Notes: generated by a model not told the origin, from the sequence alone. A stretch of 50,234 nucleotides of DNA from JAAYCI01 sp964472465 (GCA_964472465.1 CAYYLW010000005.1:1-50234); one strand, 5' to 3'; counted from the stretch's first letter, positions 32,391 to 41,260 are shown. Numbers and translations: made by a program.

Positions 32391-33083
32391 TCAGCCCAGT
32401 TTTTGTATCTTCAGGTTGCAGGTAAGGTAGCGGTAGCCCGCCTCCTTCAAGTAGGGGTGGCTGCGAGGGTAATCGGCATATTCTTTGCCACCCAGCCAGC
32501 AAAACACATCCACCGCACGGCCAATTTCCGCTTCTAGGCGGCGTTTACTCTCCACAATCTCCCGCCGTAGTTCCTCGTCTGTGCTCTCCTCATCCAGTTC
32601 AAAATGGGTGCCCGTATGGCAGCATATCTCGTGGTTTTGGCCGAGGGCGCGCAGTTCATCCCAGCTCAGCGCATAGCGTCCGTCCGGGTATTCGTCCTGC
32701 GCGGTGGTGCGCAGACGGTGGCTTTTACAAAAGGCCTGCTGCTGCTCCACCGGCACATCCGGAAAAAAGGCCGGCACATAGAACCACCCGCGAAAACCAT
32801 ATTTTTCCAAGATGGGAAAGATGACGTCGTAGTGGTTGCGGTACCCTTCAAAAATAGCGGGAATCAGGCCCGGTTTTTCCTTTTCCCAGCGGCCCGTGGC
32901 AAACCAGGCGTCCAAATCCTGAAGGCTCACCGGTGAAAAATGCTGGGCAAAAGCGGCTATCTCCGCCTCAAAATTGGCCGCGTCCCGAAATTTTGTGTTG
33001 TGGTAGTTCACCACCCGCACAAAGGCGCCTTCGCTCAGGCGGCCCATCATCTCTAGTAGAGCGGGGGGCAGGGGGGCGCTCAC
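32391..33083 (-). CDS. Polysaccharide-deacetylase-like protein B with degenerate catalytic motif
   Basis: The 230-residue product has the NodB/CE4 fold pattern: VVNYHNTKFRD, IPAIFEGYRNHYDVIFPILEKYGF, an ICCHTGTHFEL motif (the H-x3-H metal pair), and a C-terminal DVFCWLGGKEY. The usual TFDDG, which gives the catalytic base and metal Asp, reads IFEG, one residue shorter and without either Asp. It may be non-hydrolytic or use other residues. It has no signal peptide, so it is cytoplasmic unless exported otherwise. The start overlaps the stop of the preceding gene (ATGA). It is a paralogue of the protein at 33493-34215. Confidence 0.78.
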   Translation of the reverse strand: MSAPLPPALLEMMGRLSEGAFVRVVNYHNTKFRDAANFEAEIAAFAQHFSPVSLQDLDAWFATGRWEKEKPGLIPAIFEGYRNHYDVIFPILEKYGFRGWFYVPAFFPDVPVEQQQAFCKSHRLRTTAQDEYPDGRYALSWDELRALGQNHEICCHTGTHFELDEESTDEELRREIVESKRRLEAEIGRAVDVFCWLGGKEYADYPRSHPYLKEAGYRYLTCNLKIQKLG

Positions 33084-33469
33084 GCTTTCTCCCCCTTCAA
33101 AAACTCACCCACCACGGCGCTGTATGGCAGCATCACGGGTTTGCCCTCCGCCCCCGTTTCGGCCCTAAAACAGCTTTCGGCCACGGCGCTCATGGCGGGG
33201 CAGATGGCGGGATAGTGGGGGTCCCTATCCTCTTTGTTCTCATACAAATTGGTATACAACATGGCGCACGCCGCCATCAGCATACCCATCTCGTCGTCGC
33301 ATGCAGCGGGCGTGAACGTGCCGCCATCCTCGCGTGTCAGGTCATCCAGCGCAATGATGGCCGGTATCCCCTCATCGGCATTCACACGCTTGGCGCAGTA
33401 GTCCATCATGTCCAAAAATTTCTGCTTGTTTTGGGCCTCCAGCACGGCCAGAATCTCAAAAAAATCCAT
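33080..33469 (-). CDS. Unknown protein, stand-alone copy of the MATE-fusion tail domain (129 aa)
   Basis: I do not recognise the family. The product aligns with the C-terminal 130 residues of the MATE fusion at 34216: both share a GIPAI-IALDDLT core (GVPAF-IGLDDLT there), acidic D-D-E-x-MG followed by a small-residue helix, L-T-x-LYE, then YPA-x-x-PAM and a Cys-Phe-Arg end. No signal or membrane helix. It lies between two deacetylase-like genes and overlaps the next by 4 bp. The shared acidic and Cys residues could bind a metal, but that is speculation. Confidence 0.75.
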   Translation of the reverse strand: MDFFEILAVLEAQNKQKFLDMMDYCAKRVNADEGIPAIIALDDLTREDGGTFTPAACDDEMGMLMAACAMLYTNLYENKEDRDPHYPAICPAMSAVAESCFRAETGAEGKPVMLPYSAVVGEFLKGEKA

Positions 33470-33492
33470 TCTGTTTCCCCTCCCCTGCCGCT

Positions 33493-34215
33493 TTAGCGGA
33501 TTTTCTCCATTTTCAGGTTGCTCACCACATATTTGTAGCCGGCCTCTTCCAGATATTTATGGGCCCGGATATTGTAGTTATACTCCTCGCCGTACAGCCA
33601 GCAGAACACGTCCACCGGGCGGCCAATTTTTTCCTCCAGCAGGCGTTTGCTCTCCACAATCTCCCGGCGCATATCCTCGTCCGGGGTCTTTTTATCAATT
33701 TGGAAATGGTTGCCCGTGTGGCAGCATATCTCGTGCTTTTTGGATATTTCCACCACCTCGGCCCAGGTCATGGCCTGGCGGCCATCGGGGTAAATGCCCT
33801 CCTCGGTCAGGTCTAGGTTGTGGCTTTTGCAGTACGCCACCTGCTCTTGAACCGGCACGTCCATGAAGAACGAGGGGATATAAAACCAGCCGGTAAAATT
33901 GTATTTTTCCAAAATGGGGGCCATCACGTCATAGTGGTTGCGGAACCCTTCAAACACGGCGGGAATAAGCCCCGGCTTCTCTTTCTCCCAGCGGCGTGTC
34001 TCGAAGAACCGCTCTATGTCCGCCAGACTCACCGGGGCAAAATGCTTGCTAAAATAGGCTATCTCGGCCTCTAAGCGGGCCTTGTCTCTCAGGTTTGTGT
34101 TGTGGTAGTTTACCACGCGAAGATAGGCGTTGTTCACCAGATAGCGGAACATCTCCAATGTCCGTTTATCATGGCTCACAGCCTTGGCAAACTTTTGCAC
34201 GTCAAAATTTTTCAT
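33493..34215 (-). CDS. Polysaccharide-deacetylase-like protein A with degenerate catalytic motif
   Basis: The 240-residue product is a close paralogue of the protein at 32391. It shares VVNYHNTNLRD, the altered catalytic motif AVFEGFRNHYD (in place of TFDDG), the ICCHTGNHFQI histidine pair and DVFCWLYGEEY. Both paralogues keep the same change, so it was inherited before the duplication and is probably selected. The ATG follows directly on the MATE fusion stop; AAGGAGG lies inside the end of that gene, so the genes are coupled. A binding or alternative hydrolase role on a glycan or nucleotide-sugar precursor is possible. Confidence 0.8.
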   Translation of the reverse strand: MKNFDVQKFAKAVSHDKRTLEMFRYLVNNAYLRVVNYHNTNLRDKARLEAEIAYFSKHFAPVSLADIERFFETRRWEKEKPGLIPAVFEGFRNHYDVMAPILEKYNFTGWFYIPSFFMDVPVQEQVAYCKSHNLDLTEEGIYPDGRQAMTWAEVVEISKKHEICCHTGNHFQIDKKTPDEDMRREIVESKRLLEEKIGRPVDVFCWLYGEEYNYNIRAHKYLEEAGYKYVVSNLKMEKIR

Positions 34216-36012
34216 TTACAGCGCCTCCTTATTCTCCTCCTCACCCGGCATATGGTCCAGGTAGGGGATGATGGTGGTTTCCTCTGTCTCCTCATCGTAG
34301 GTAAAGCGGAAGCATCTGCGCGCCAGGGCGTTCATGGCAGGCGCCGCCGCAGGGTAGGTCTCATCCAGCTTCTTGTCCTTCATGTACTGTTCATTCTGCT
34401 CGTATAAATCGGTGAAGAGCAGCCCACCCACCGCCAGCAGCAAACCCATATCCTCATCGTCATAGGCGGGCTCATAGCCCCCCTCATAGTCGCTGGTCAA
34501 ATCGTCCAGGCCAATAAACGCGGGCACCCCGCAGGTCTTTTCATCGGTGGCGTTGCAGGCCTCAATCACCTCATGGAACTGCGCCAAATCGTCCGCACCC
34601 AGCTCCGCCAAAATTCCATCCACAGTCTGCTGGGCCCTTCGGCGGCCAAAATATTGCAGGCGGGAATAGTTTTTCTCCCTCTGCAAACGCCGCACCCTGC
34701 GGAACAGCCACAGCGCCGCGGCCAAGGTGAGCGCTTCGGCCAGGATGGTGGCCACCCACACGCCGGTAACCCCAAAGAAAAATGCACAGCCCATCACGGT
34801 GACCACAGGCAACACCACACTGCGCAGCAGGGTGAGGGCAAATGCCTCGCCCGACGATTGCACCGACTGGAAATACACCCCCAAGAGCACATTGGCCGCC
34901 ACCAGCAGGTAGGAGAAAAACACAATGCGCACGCCCGGCACGGCAATGGCCATAAACTGTGCGTCCGGCGAGACAAACACCCGAATCAGGGCTTCGGGAA
35001 TGGTCTCGCCCAAGGCCAGGAACCCAAGCGACACCAGCAGTGAACTGACCACCGCCATCTTGAGGAAACTTTGCACCCGGGCCTGTTTTCCCGCCCCGGC
35101 ATTGATGCTGACAAGGGGGTGCATGGCATTGGATACACCCGCCAGGCCACTGGTTACAACCAGGCTCATCGAGGCGATAACACCGTACACCGCCACAGCC
35201 GTTTCGCCCGAGATACGCAGCAGAACGCTGTTGAAAGTGAGGATGACCACCGAGCCCGTGAGCTCCTGTAAAAAGCTGGGTAGGCCTATTTTGCACGCCG
35301 CCAATAGCTCTTTTGGGCTAAGCCCGCGCAGCGTGGGCTTTAGGCCAGAGCTTTTGCGCAGGGTAAGCACCAGCAGGAAGCAACAGTTGAAGGCAACGGC
35401 CAGCGCCGTGGCAAGGGATGCGCTCCAGATACCCCACCCAAAACCAAAGAGGAACAGTACATCCAAAATGATGTTGAGCCCACACCCACAGAAGGTGGCA
35501 ATCATGGAGAGGCGGGGGGTGTTATCGTTGCGGGTGAAGGTAACCATGAAGGTTTCTATGGCAAAAAAGGGCGCAAAGACAAACACAAACAGCAGGTATT
35601 CCCGCACGCCTTGTTGCAGGCCGCCCACGCCCCCCATAAAGCGGACTATGGGGTCTAAGAAACCCAGGCCCAGGCCCAAAATAAGCAAGCCAACCGCCAC
35701 AATAGCCACGAGGCAAATGGTGTATACGGCGCGGGCTTTATTCTCCTCTTTGCGGCCATGGTAGGCCGAGAATAGGGTGGCGCCCCCCACGCCAAAGAGA
35801 TACCCAAGACCATAGAGCACCCCCGGCGCCGGCTGGGCGATGTTCAGGGCGGCTATCCCCGTTTCGCCAAGGGCTTGGCCCACACACAGGGTATCGATAA
35901 AATAGTTCAGCGCCACCATCATGGTGGCCGCTACACCGGGGAAGAGGTAGCGCAGAAACAGTTTTCCGGGCCGGGCCGTGAGAAGTTCGGATTTTGAATT
36001 TTTGGAATTCAT
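34216..36012 (-). CDS. MATE-family transporter fused to an unknown C-terminal domain
   Basis: The 598-residue product has about twelve membrane helices (residues 15-445) of the MATE efflux family, starting PGKLFLRYLFPGVAATMM, with typical FTRNDNTPRLSM and GLPSFLQELTGS segments. After an Arg-rich linker (RRVRRLQREKNY) a soluble tail of about 130 residues follows, matching the stand-alone protein at 33080. MATE proteins use ion gradients to export drugs or metabolites; such a tail is not part of the family. The ATG at 36012 is preferred, with GGAG close by, but a GTG nine bases upstream is possible. First gene of the series; diverges from the AraC gene. Confidence 0.82.
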   Translation of the reverse strand: MNSKNSKSELLTARPGKLFLRYLFPGVAATMMVALNYFIDTLCVGQALGETGIAALNIAQPAPGVLYGLGYLFGVGGATLFSAYHGRKEENKARAVYTICLVAIVAVGLLILGLGLGFLDPIVRFMGGVGGLQQGVREYLLFVFVFAPFFAIETFMVTFTRNDNTPRLSMIATFCGCGLNIILDVLFLFGFGWGIWSASLATALAVAFNCCFLLVLTLRKSSGLKPTLRGLSPKELLAACKIGLPSFLQELTGSVVILTFNSVLLRISGETAVAVYGVIASMSLVVTSGLAGVSNAMHPLVSINAGAGKQARVQSFLKMAVVSSLLVSLGFLALGETIPEALIRVFVSPDAQFMAIAVPGVRIVFFSYLLVAANVLLGVYFQSVQSSGEAFALTLLRSVVLPVVTVMGCAFFFGVTGVWVATILAEALTLAAALWLFRRVRRLQREKNYSRLQYFGRRRAQQTVDGILAELGADDLAQFHEVIEACNATDEKTCGVPAFIGLDDLTSDYEGGYEPAYDDEDMGLLLAVGGLLFTDLYEQNEQYMKDKKLDETYPAAAPAMNALARRCFRFTYDEETEETTIIPYLDHMPGEEENKEAL

Positions 36013-36214
36013 ACTCTCCACATTCTTTTCTTCCGGGGGCCTTCCCCCCCGGGGCCTTGGCAGCGCCAAAACCACGTATTTTGAAGGCTGGGTCTTGTAT
36101 TTGCTATGTCCTCATTATATAATAATGGCATAATCAATTATATAGCAAATATAATGTAAAATATTGATATTTTAATATTCGGAGTTTATTTTCACCCTGG
36201 GGAGGGAGCCCGCC
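36013..36214. promoter_or_regulatory. AT-rich divergent control region, MATE operon / AraC gene
   Basis: The stretch 36105-36180 is far richer in A and T than its surroundings and has several TATATA and AATATT runs, suitable for divergent promoters. I cannot assign boxes with confidence. Confidence 0.5.
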
Positions 36215-37069
36215 ATGTCTGCTGCATTTTACACAGAAACCGCTGTTATCACGCCGCGCCGCCCCTATCGGGGCGGGGGTGGCCAGGGCCACCTGGCCGC
36301 CTTGGTACTGGCGGGCGAGGGGGAGGCCAAATCCGGGGGCCACACCGAAGATTTTGAAGAGGGGTGCGTGCTTGTGTTCCGCTCTCTTCAAGAGCCGGTT
36401 TTGGCGGCCCGGTACAACACAAACTGTTCTGTACTGCTGTTTTATGTGCAGCCCGGTAGCCTGCACAGCCTGCTGGCCGATGGGCAGGCCCTTAGGCTGG
36501 TGGCCTCCCTGCTGAACGGGGAAGGCCAGCTTATCAAGGCGCAAATTGCCGCCGATGCCTTTCAAAGCCTGGTGCGATGCCACGGTATCATCCACCGGGA
36601 GTTACAAAACCAAAAGCCCTGCCACCTGCGTATTGCGGGCAGCCTGGCGGCGGCTTTTCTGCTCACTTTGGCCCGGGAATGTGGGTTCATCACCGCCGGT
36701 GGGCAGGCCGCCACCGTGCTAGGGCCCGTGGAAAAAGCCAAGCAGAGCATCTATGCCCGCTTTGCGGAACCTCTCTCTCTCTCGGCCATGGCGGCCGAAT
36801 TTGGTCTTTCGGCCCCCTATTTCAGCGCCCTGTTCAAGCGGGAGGCCGGGCTGAGTTTTTCTGAGTTTGTGGGGAGGGTACGGATGGAAAAGGCCAAGGC
36901 TATGCTGCTGGATAGCCAAGACCTGATAACGCACATAGCCGAAGCAAGCGGCTTTGGCAGCAGCGCCCACTTCGGCTATGTGTTTAAAAAATCCACGGGG
37001 TTTTCTCCCCTTCAGTTCCGGGCCCTCTATCGCAAAGACCAAAAGGGCTATTTCAGTTCTACGGTATAG
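36215..37069 (+). CDS. AraC-family transcription regulator
   Basis: The 284-residue product has an N-terminal cupin-like sensing part (about 1-170) and two C-terminal HTH motifs (LSLSAMAAEFGLSAPYFSALFKREAG and LITHIAEASGFGSSAHFGYVFKKSTGFSP), the AraC/XylS signature. GGGGAGGGAG precedes the ATG. It diverges from the MATE operon and probably activates it and the following catabolic genes on binding a sugar or related signal. Its 3' end overlaps the converging GntR gene by 22 bp. Confidence 0.88.
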   Translation: MSAAFYTETAVITPRRPYRGGGGQGHLAALVLAGEGEAKSGGHTEDFEEGCVLVFRSLQEPVLAARYNTNCSVLLFYVQPGSLHSLLADGQALRLVASLLNGEGQLIKAQIAADAFQSLVRCHGIIHRELQNQKPCHLRIAGSLAAAFLLTLARECGFITAGGQAATVLGPVEKAKQSIYARFAEPLSLSAMAAEFGLSAPYFSALFKREAGLSFSEFVGRVRMEKAKAMLLDSQDLITHIAEASGFGSSAHFGYVFKKSTGFSPLQFRALYRKDQKGYFSSTV

Positions 37070-37782
37070 CAGAAAAAGTCTCCCAGTACCGTGCAGGTGC
37101 AGTACTCCACAATGGTGGAGCCACTGGCCGCCGTGCGCACCAGATAGATGCCTGCCTCGCCAGCCCGCACACCCAAAAGCCCCGCCACGGTTTTATCCAG
37201 GTTTACCGCACGTATCTTCTCCACTGCATTGTCCACGCTGTTTCCCAAATAGGCCAGCGAGCGGTACAGCCCCCGGCTGCCCACCATCTCCTCTGTAAGG
37301 CCCGGGGCCAGATGCACCGGAATATAGGAGATTTCGAAGGCGTAGGGGGTATCGTCCACCATGCGGATACGCCGTATTTCGTAGAGGCGGCTGTGGGGCT
37401 CCACGTGCAGTGCCTCGGCCAAAGCGGCTGTGGCATCCATCTCGCAAAAACTCACACCCACAGCCTTTTCGGTAAGCCCGCGGCTTTTCAGTTCCTCGCT
37501 GAAGCTGTAAAATTTGCTGAGTTTTTGCTCGATAGAACGGCTGGTGACGAAGGTGCCCTTACCCTGCCGTTTTTCCAGATAGCCCTCCTGCTGAAGCTCG
37601 TCCAGCGCCTTGCGCACCGTTATACGGCTCACGTCATACATTTGGCATATCTCGGCCTCGGTGGGTATTTTCTTTCCCGGTTTCCATTCCCGCGCTGCAA
37701 TGCGTTTTCTCAGCGATTCCTTCAGCTGGAAGTAGAGCGGCACGGGCAGGTGTTTATCCACACCCAAGGCGCTTGTGTTCAA
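37048..37782 (-). CDS. GntR/HutC-family (UTRA) transcription regulator
   Basis: The 244-residue product has an N-terminal winged HTH (PLYFQLKESLRKRIAAREWKPGKKIPTEAEICQMYDVSRITVRKALDELQQEGYLEKRQGKGTF, residues 15-78 in parts) and a C-terminal UTRA ligand domain, ending FCYTVELK. Such regulators bind phosphosugars such as GlcN6P-type effectors. The start is TTG with AAGGAGG 8 bases upstream. TATAACAA-type half-sites occur upstream of it and a TTGTTATAACAA site lies in front of the ABC importer gene, so it probably represses both. Confidence 0.88.
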   Translation of the reverse strand: MNTSALGVDKHLPVPLYFQLKESLRKRIAAREWKPGKKIPTEAEICQMYDVSRITVRKALDELQQEGYLEKRQGKGTFVTSRSIEQKLSKFYSFSEELKSRGLTEKAVGVSFCEMDATAALAEALHVEPHSRLYEIRRIRMVDDTPYAFEISYIPVHLAPGLTEEMVGSRGLYRSLAYLGNSVDNAVEKIRAVNLDKTVAGLLGVRAGEAGIYLVRTAASGSTIVEYCTCTVLGDFFCYTVELK

Positions 37783-37810
37783 GGAGCCAGCCTCCTTTTT
37801 CCTCAGCTGT

Positions 37811-37832
37811 GCCCCGCCGCCTGCGGCGGGGC
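37811..37832. other. GC hairpin in the leader of the GntR gene
   Basis: GCCCCGCCGC is followed by CT and its complement, giving an 8- to 10-bp stem. No U-run follows on the minus strand, so it may attenuate or stabilise the transcript between the permease and GntR genes. Confidence 0.45.
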
Positions 37833-37862
37833 GAATTCTTGTAGCCGTACGTCTGTGATGAG

Positions 37863-37889
37863 TATAACAAATCTACCAGGTTGTTACAA
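37863..37889. promoter_or_regulatory. Putative GntR operator (autoregulation)
   Basis: TATAACAA (37863-37870) and TTGTTACAA (37881-37889) form an inverted pair (TAACAA/TTGTTA) in front of the GntR gene. The same half-sites are joined in TTGTTATAACAA before the ABC importer. Confidence 0.4.
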
Positions 37890-37913
37890 GCGAGCCAGCA
37901 TTTCCGCCTGTGG

Positions 37914-38762
37914 CTAGCCCTTGATACCCGCCATGGTGATGCCCTTGATAAACTGTTTTTGAGCCAGCGCAAATATCACGCAGATGGGGACAATCGAAAG
38001 CGTAGACGCCGCCATCAGCACATCAATTTGCCGGCCCCGGTCGTAGTAAAGTGCGCTGAGGCCCACCGGCAATGTGAACAAATCTTTGCTGTGCACCGAG
38101 ATAAGGGGCCACATGTAGCTGTTCCATGTACTCATAAACATAAAGATGGCCAGCGCCGCCAAGGCGGGCTTTACCAGCGGCATGATGATAGAGAAGAAGG
38201 TACGCACCTGGCTGCACCCATCTATCTCAGCCGCATCAATATAGTCGTCAGGTATATCCACCATAAATTGCCGCATTAGGAAGATGCCGAAGATATTCAC
38301 AAAGTACGGCACGGTCAGCACCAAATAGGTGTTGGTCCAGCCAAAGCTCACCATGATTTTATACACGGAGATCATCAGCGTTTCATAGGGAATCATCATA
38401 CAGGCCATCATGATGAGGAACAGCCCATTGCGGAAACGGAACTTGTACTTGGCAAATACATAGCCCACTATGGCCGACGAAAACACACTGACAAGGGTGT
38501 TTACCAGCCCGGTCCCCAAGCTATTTGCGTAATACCGCAAAAACTTGAAGCTAGAGGAAGGGGTGAGCACCTTGGAATAGTTTTCTACAATGCGCAGTTC
38601 TTGCGGCCAAAAGGTGGGGGGCATGCGGAACAGCTCGGTGTTGCCCTTCATGGAGGAAATAATCATCCAGTACAGGGGCATAATCATCACCACGGCGCCC
38701 AGCGCCAGCAGCAGGTAGGCCAGCAGCTTCCAGCCAGAGAACCGCCCTTTATTTTTTAGCAT
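37914..38762 (-). CDS. ABC sugar transporter permease (MalG type)
   Basis: The 282-residue product is a six-helix inner-membrane permease of carbohydrate uptake family 1 (MalG/UgpE type). The coupling motif for the ATPase reads DAAEIDGCSQVRTFFSIIMPLVKPAL near residue 190. It starts MLKNKGRFSGWKLLAYLLLALG with CTCTCC-complement GGAGAG upstream. The ATPase subunit (MsmX type) is not encoded in the window, which is usual for Gram-positive sugar importers. Confidence 0.92.
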   Translation of the reverse strand: MLKNKGRFSGWKLLAYLLLALGAVVMIMPLYWMIISSMKGNTELFRMPPTFWPQELRIVENYSKVLTPSSSFKFLRYYANSLGTGLVNTLVSVFSSAIVGYVFAKYKFRFRNGLFLIMMACMMIPYETLMISVYKIMVSFGWTNTYLVLTVPYFVNIFGIFLMRQFMVDIPDDYIDAAEIDGCSQVRTFFSIIMPLVKPALAALAIFMFMSTWNSYMWPLISVHSKDLFTLPVGLSALYYDRGRQIDVLMAASTLSIVPICVIFALAQKQFIKGITMAGIKG

Positions 38763-38783
38763 TTTGTTCTCTCCTCTCCCTTT

Positions 38784-39725
38784 CTAGCCCCTTGTGGCGC
38801 CGCGTTTTCCCTCGCTGGAAAGAATCCACTGCACCAGGCTTACCGCCAGAATGATGGCCAGCAGCAGAATGGAGAGCGACGAGGCATAGCCGGTATCCCC
38901 CTGCTGAATCCCGTTGATTTTAATTTGCAGCATGAGCACCATGGTGGAGGTGCCCGGGGTGCCGCGCCCGCTGGTCAACACATCCACCGGGGTGAACAGC
39001 ATGAACGCGTTGATGGTAGACATGATGGACACAAACAGGAGGTTTGGCTTGATGAGTGGCAGGGTGATGCGGAAATACTTGGTGAGCGCGCCTGCCCCGT
39101 CAATATCGGCCGCTTCCATCACATCTGGAGAAACATTGCGCATGGCGGCCAGTAGAATCACGGCATAATAGCCAAAGGAATACCAAATTTGAATGATGCA
39201 CATGCACACCAGCGCCTGGGCGCCGCTCATCAGGAACTGCTGGGGTGGGAAACCCAAAAATTTCAAAAAAGCGTTGATGAGGCCGAACTGGGGGTGGTAC
39301 ATCCAAAACCACACCAAAGCAATGGCCGTCATGGGCACCACCGAGGGCAGAAAATAGATGAAGGTAAAGGCTTCCCGCGCCTTGTTCATCACGGCGTTTA
39401 AGCCGGTGGCCAGCAGCAGCGAAGAGAGCAATATGCCCGGCAGAATAATCAGCACCGCCAGCACGGTGTTTTTTAGGGCAATCATGGTGATGGAATCGGA
39501 GGTGAACATCTTGATGTAGTTGGCCAGCCCCACAAACTCCATATCGCTGTATTGCATCTTGGCGTTGGTAAAGCTATATCCAATCACCGAGAGGACGGGC
39601 AGAAACATATATACCGTAAACCAGGCCAGCACGGGCACTAGCACGGCCCACACAAACATTCTGCGGCGGTTTTGCCGCAGCTTCATGCGCTCTAAAAATG
39701 GTAGCGCGCGCGATTTCTCATTCAT
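38784..39725 (-). CDS. ABC sugar transporter permease (MalF type)
   Basis: The 313-residue product is the second permease of the importer. Six membrane helices and the coupling motif EAADIDGAGALTKYFRITLPLIKPNLL near residue 205 are visible. The ATG at 39725 follows GGAGGGGG; a GTG three bases upstream is less well placed. It lies between the substrate-binding lipoprotein and the MalG-type permease. Confidence 0.92.
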   Translation of the reverse strand: MNEKSRALPFLERMKLRQNRRRMFVWAVLVPVLAWFTVYMFLPVLSVIGYSFTNAKMQYSDMEFVGLANYIKMFTSDSITMIALKNTVLAVLIILPGILLSSLLLATGLNAVMNKAREAFTFIYFLPSVVPMTAIALVWFWMYHPQFGLINAFLKFLGFPPQQFLMSGAQALVCMCIIQIWYSFGYYAVILLAAMRNVSPDVMEAADIDGAGALTKYFRITLPLIKPNLLFVSIMSTINAFMLFTPVDVLTSGRGTPGTSTMVLMLQIKINGIQQGDTGYASSLSILLLAIILAVSLVQWILSSEGKRGATRG

Positions 39726-39759
39726 CACAAACCCCCTCCCGCCTTACGGGAAAAACAGG

Positions 39760-39802
39760 GCATGGCGGGCGGCAAGCCTCTTCGGCTTCTCCCCCGCCAT
39801 GC
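39760..39802 (-). other. Intercistronic hairpin between binding protein and permease genes
   Basis: GCATGGCGGG pairs with CCCGCCATGC, with an inner AAGCC/GGCTT stem. Such hairpins often protect the binding-protein message so that it is made in excess over the permeases. No clear U-run. Confidence 0.55.
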
Positions 39803-39826
39803 ACCGGCTGTTTTGCTGTGGTGTAG

Positions 39827-41173
39827 CTAGCGCCCCAGGTTTTGGGCAATCATGGCGTTGCCCTCTTCCTCCATGGCTTTTAAGGCCCCGTCTATGTCTC
39901 CGGTTTCCAGCACTTGCTGCAATTGCAAGCGCACAATGGTGTAAATGAGGGTGCTGGGGGTAAGCATGTACGCACCGTCCTCTTCGCCGTAAGGCAGCAC
40001 CTCGGAAGCGATGGACAAAGCCTTGCCCACACTGCCTTCGTTCGCATCATAAGTCAGGTCCATAACGGCGTCGGTACGGGCGGCCAGGGTGCCGCAGTGC
40101 GCCGCCCAAGAACCGTTGTTTTCTGGGCTGTTCATGAAATCCACAAAGGCCCAGGCGGCCTCAGGGCTTTTACATTCCGAAGAAACGATGAAACTCCAGC
40201 CGCCGGTGGCCATGCAGAAGGGGTCGGAGCCATCCACAAAAGCGGGCATGTTGAACACCTGGTAGTTTAGGTCGGGCGCGTCAATCTCGAAAGAGGAGGA
40301 ATACCAGGGCGCGCCAAGGCACATGGCGGCGTTGTTCTGCACAAATAGGTCGTAGCGGCTGTTGCCACGGTCGCTAATGCAGTCAGGGTCGTTCACGTCA
40401 CAGTACTTCAGCATGAATTCCAGAGCCTTTTTGGCCTCCGGGGTCTGGAATTTCACGGTGTCGTTCTCGGGGTCGCGGTAGTCGCCGCCATTTTGCCAAA
40501 TCAGCGAAGCAAACATGGCCTCCCACTGGGCATACACATAGGCGAGGCCGCTCTGGGTCACCATACCGCCTTCAATCACGGTTAGGCTCTTGGCAAAATC
40601 CAGCAATTCCTGCCAGTTTTTGGGGCCGTTGTTCTCCACCCAGCCATCGGGTAGCTTCACACCTTGAGACTCCAGAAGGCCCATATTCACATACAGCGAG
40701 GGGCTTTCGATATTGATTTCACTGGGCACCGCAAAATATTTGTCATCGTACATCTTGCTCATGGTGGCGCCTTCAAAGTAGTTTTCGGCCATGCCAAAAT
40801 CGGCAGGAACCTCCAGCAGCTTGCCATCCTTCGCCCACTCGGCCACACCCTGCCAGGTTTGGGCAATATCGGGCTGCTCGCCCGCGGCAAAGGCCTGGGT
40901 CATTTTATCAGCCAGGTTCGGGAAATATTCGTCACTCACCTTCACATTGGGGTAAGCTTGGCGGAACTGTTCGATGGCGGGCTGGAACCAGCTGCTCCAA
41001 ACCTCTGTATCCTGCGTCCAGAACACCAGTTCACCACTTATTTCTTCATTCACTGCCACGCTGGCCGCCGGGCCGCTGGCCGTGCTGGAAGAGCCTCCCC
41101 CGCAGGCCGCCAAGGTGGTGGCCAGCATCATAAGCGCCAATAGCAGCGCCGCGCTCCGCAATCTTTTTTTCAT
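39827..41173 (-). CDS. ABC sugar transporter substrate-binding lipoprotein
   Basis: The 448-residue product is a family 1 extracellular solute-binding protein. It has a lipoprotein signal (MKKRLRSAALLLALMM, lipobox LAAC, then GGGSSST), the early GELVFWTQDTEVWSSWFQPAIEQF, and SGLAYVYAQWEAMFASLIWQNGG and GGWSFIVSS later, typical of sugar binders. AGGAGGTAATGAA precedes the ATG. It would capture an oligosaccharide or glycoside for the two permeases. Its promoter overlaps a likely GntR operator. Confidence 0.92.
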   Translation of the reverse strand: MKKRLRSAALLLALMMLATTLAACGGGSSSTASGPAASVAVNEEISGELVFWTQDTEVWSSWFQPAIEQFRQAYPNVKVSDEYFPNLADKMTQAFAAGEQPDIAQTWQGVAEWAKDGKLLEVPADFGMAENYFEGATMSKMYDDKYFAVPSEINIESPSLYVNMGLLESQGVKLPDGWVENNGPKNWQELLDFAKSLTVIEGGMVTQSGLAYVYAQWEAMFASLIWQNGGDYRDPENDTVKFQTPEAKKALEFMLKYCDVNDPDCISDRGNSRYDLFVQNNAAMCLGAPWYSSSFEIDAPDLNYQVFNMPAFVDGSDPFCMATGGWSFIVSSECKSPEAAWAFVDFMNSPENNGSWAAHCGTLAARTDAVMDLTYDANEGSVGKALSIASEVLPYGEEDGAYMLTPSTLIYTIVRLQLQQVLETGDIDGALKAMEEEGNAMIAQNLGR

Positions 41174-41248
41174 TTCATTACCTCCTGGTTATTCTCAATA
41201 AAGGCCCTGTGTTCCGTCAAACAGGCGGGGATGTTTCCCAAGCCGTAT

Positions 41249-41260
41249 TTGTTATAACAA
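41249..41260. promoter_or_regulatory. Putative GntR operator before the ABC importer
   Basis: TTGTTATAACAA is a perfect 12-bp palindrome touching the -10 box of the importer promoter, a position suited to repression. Related half-sites occur upstream of the GntR gene. Confidence 0.5.

Noticed and set aside
36134..36595. 153-codon minus-strand frame opposite the AraC gene
   Set aside because: Antisense shadow of a gene with a clear HTH pair and ribosome binding site.
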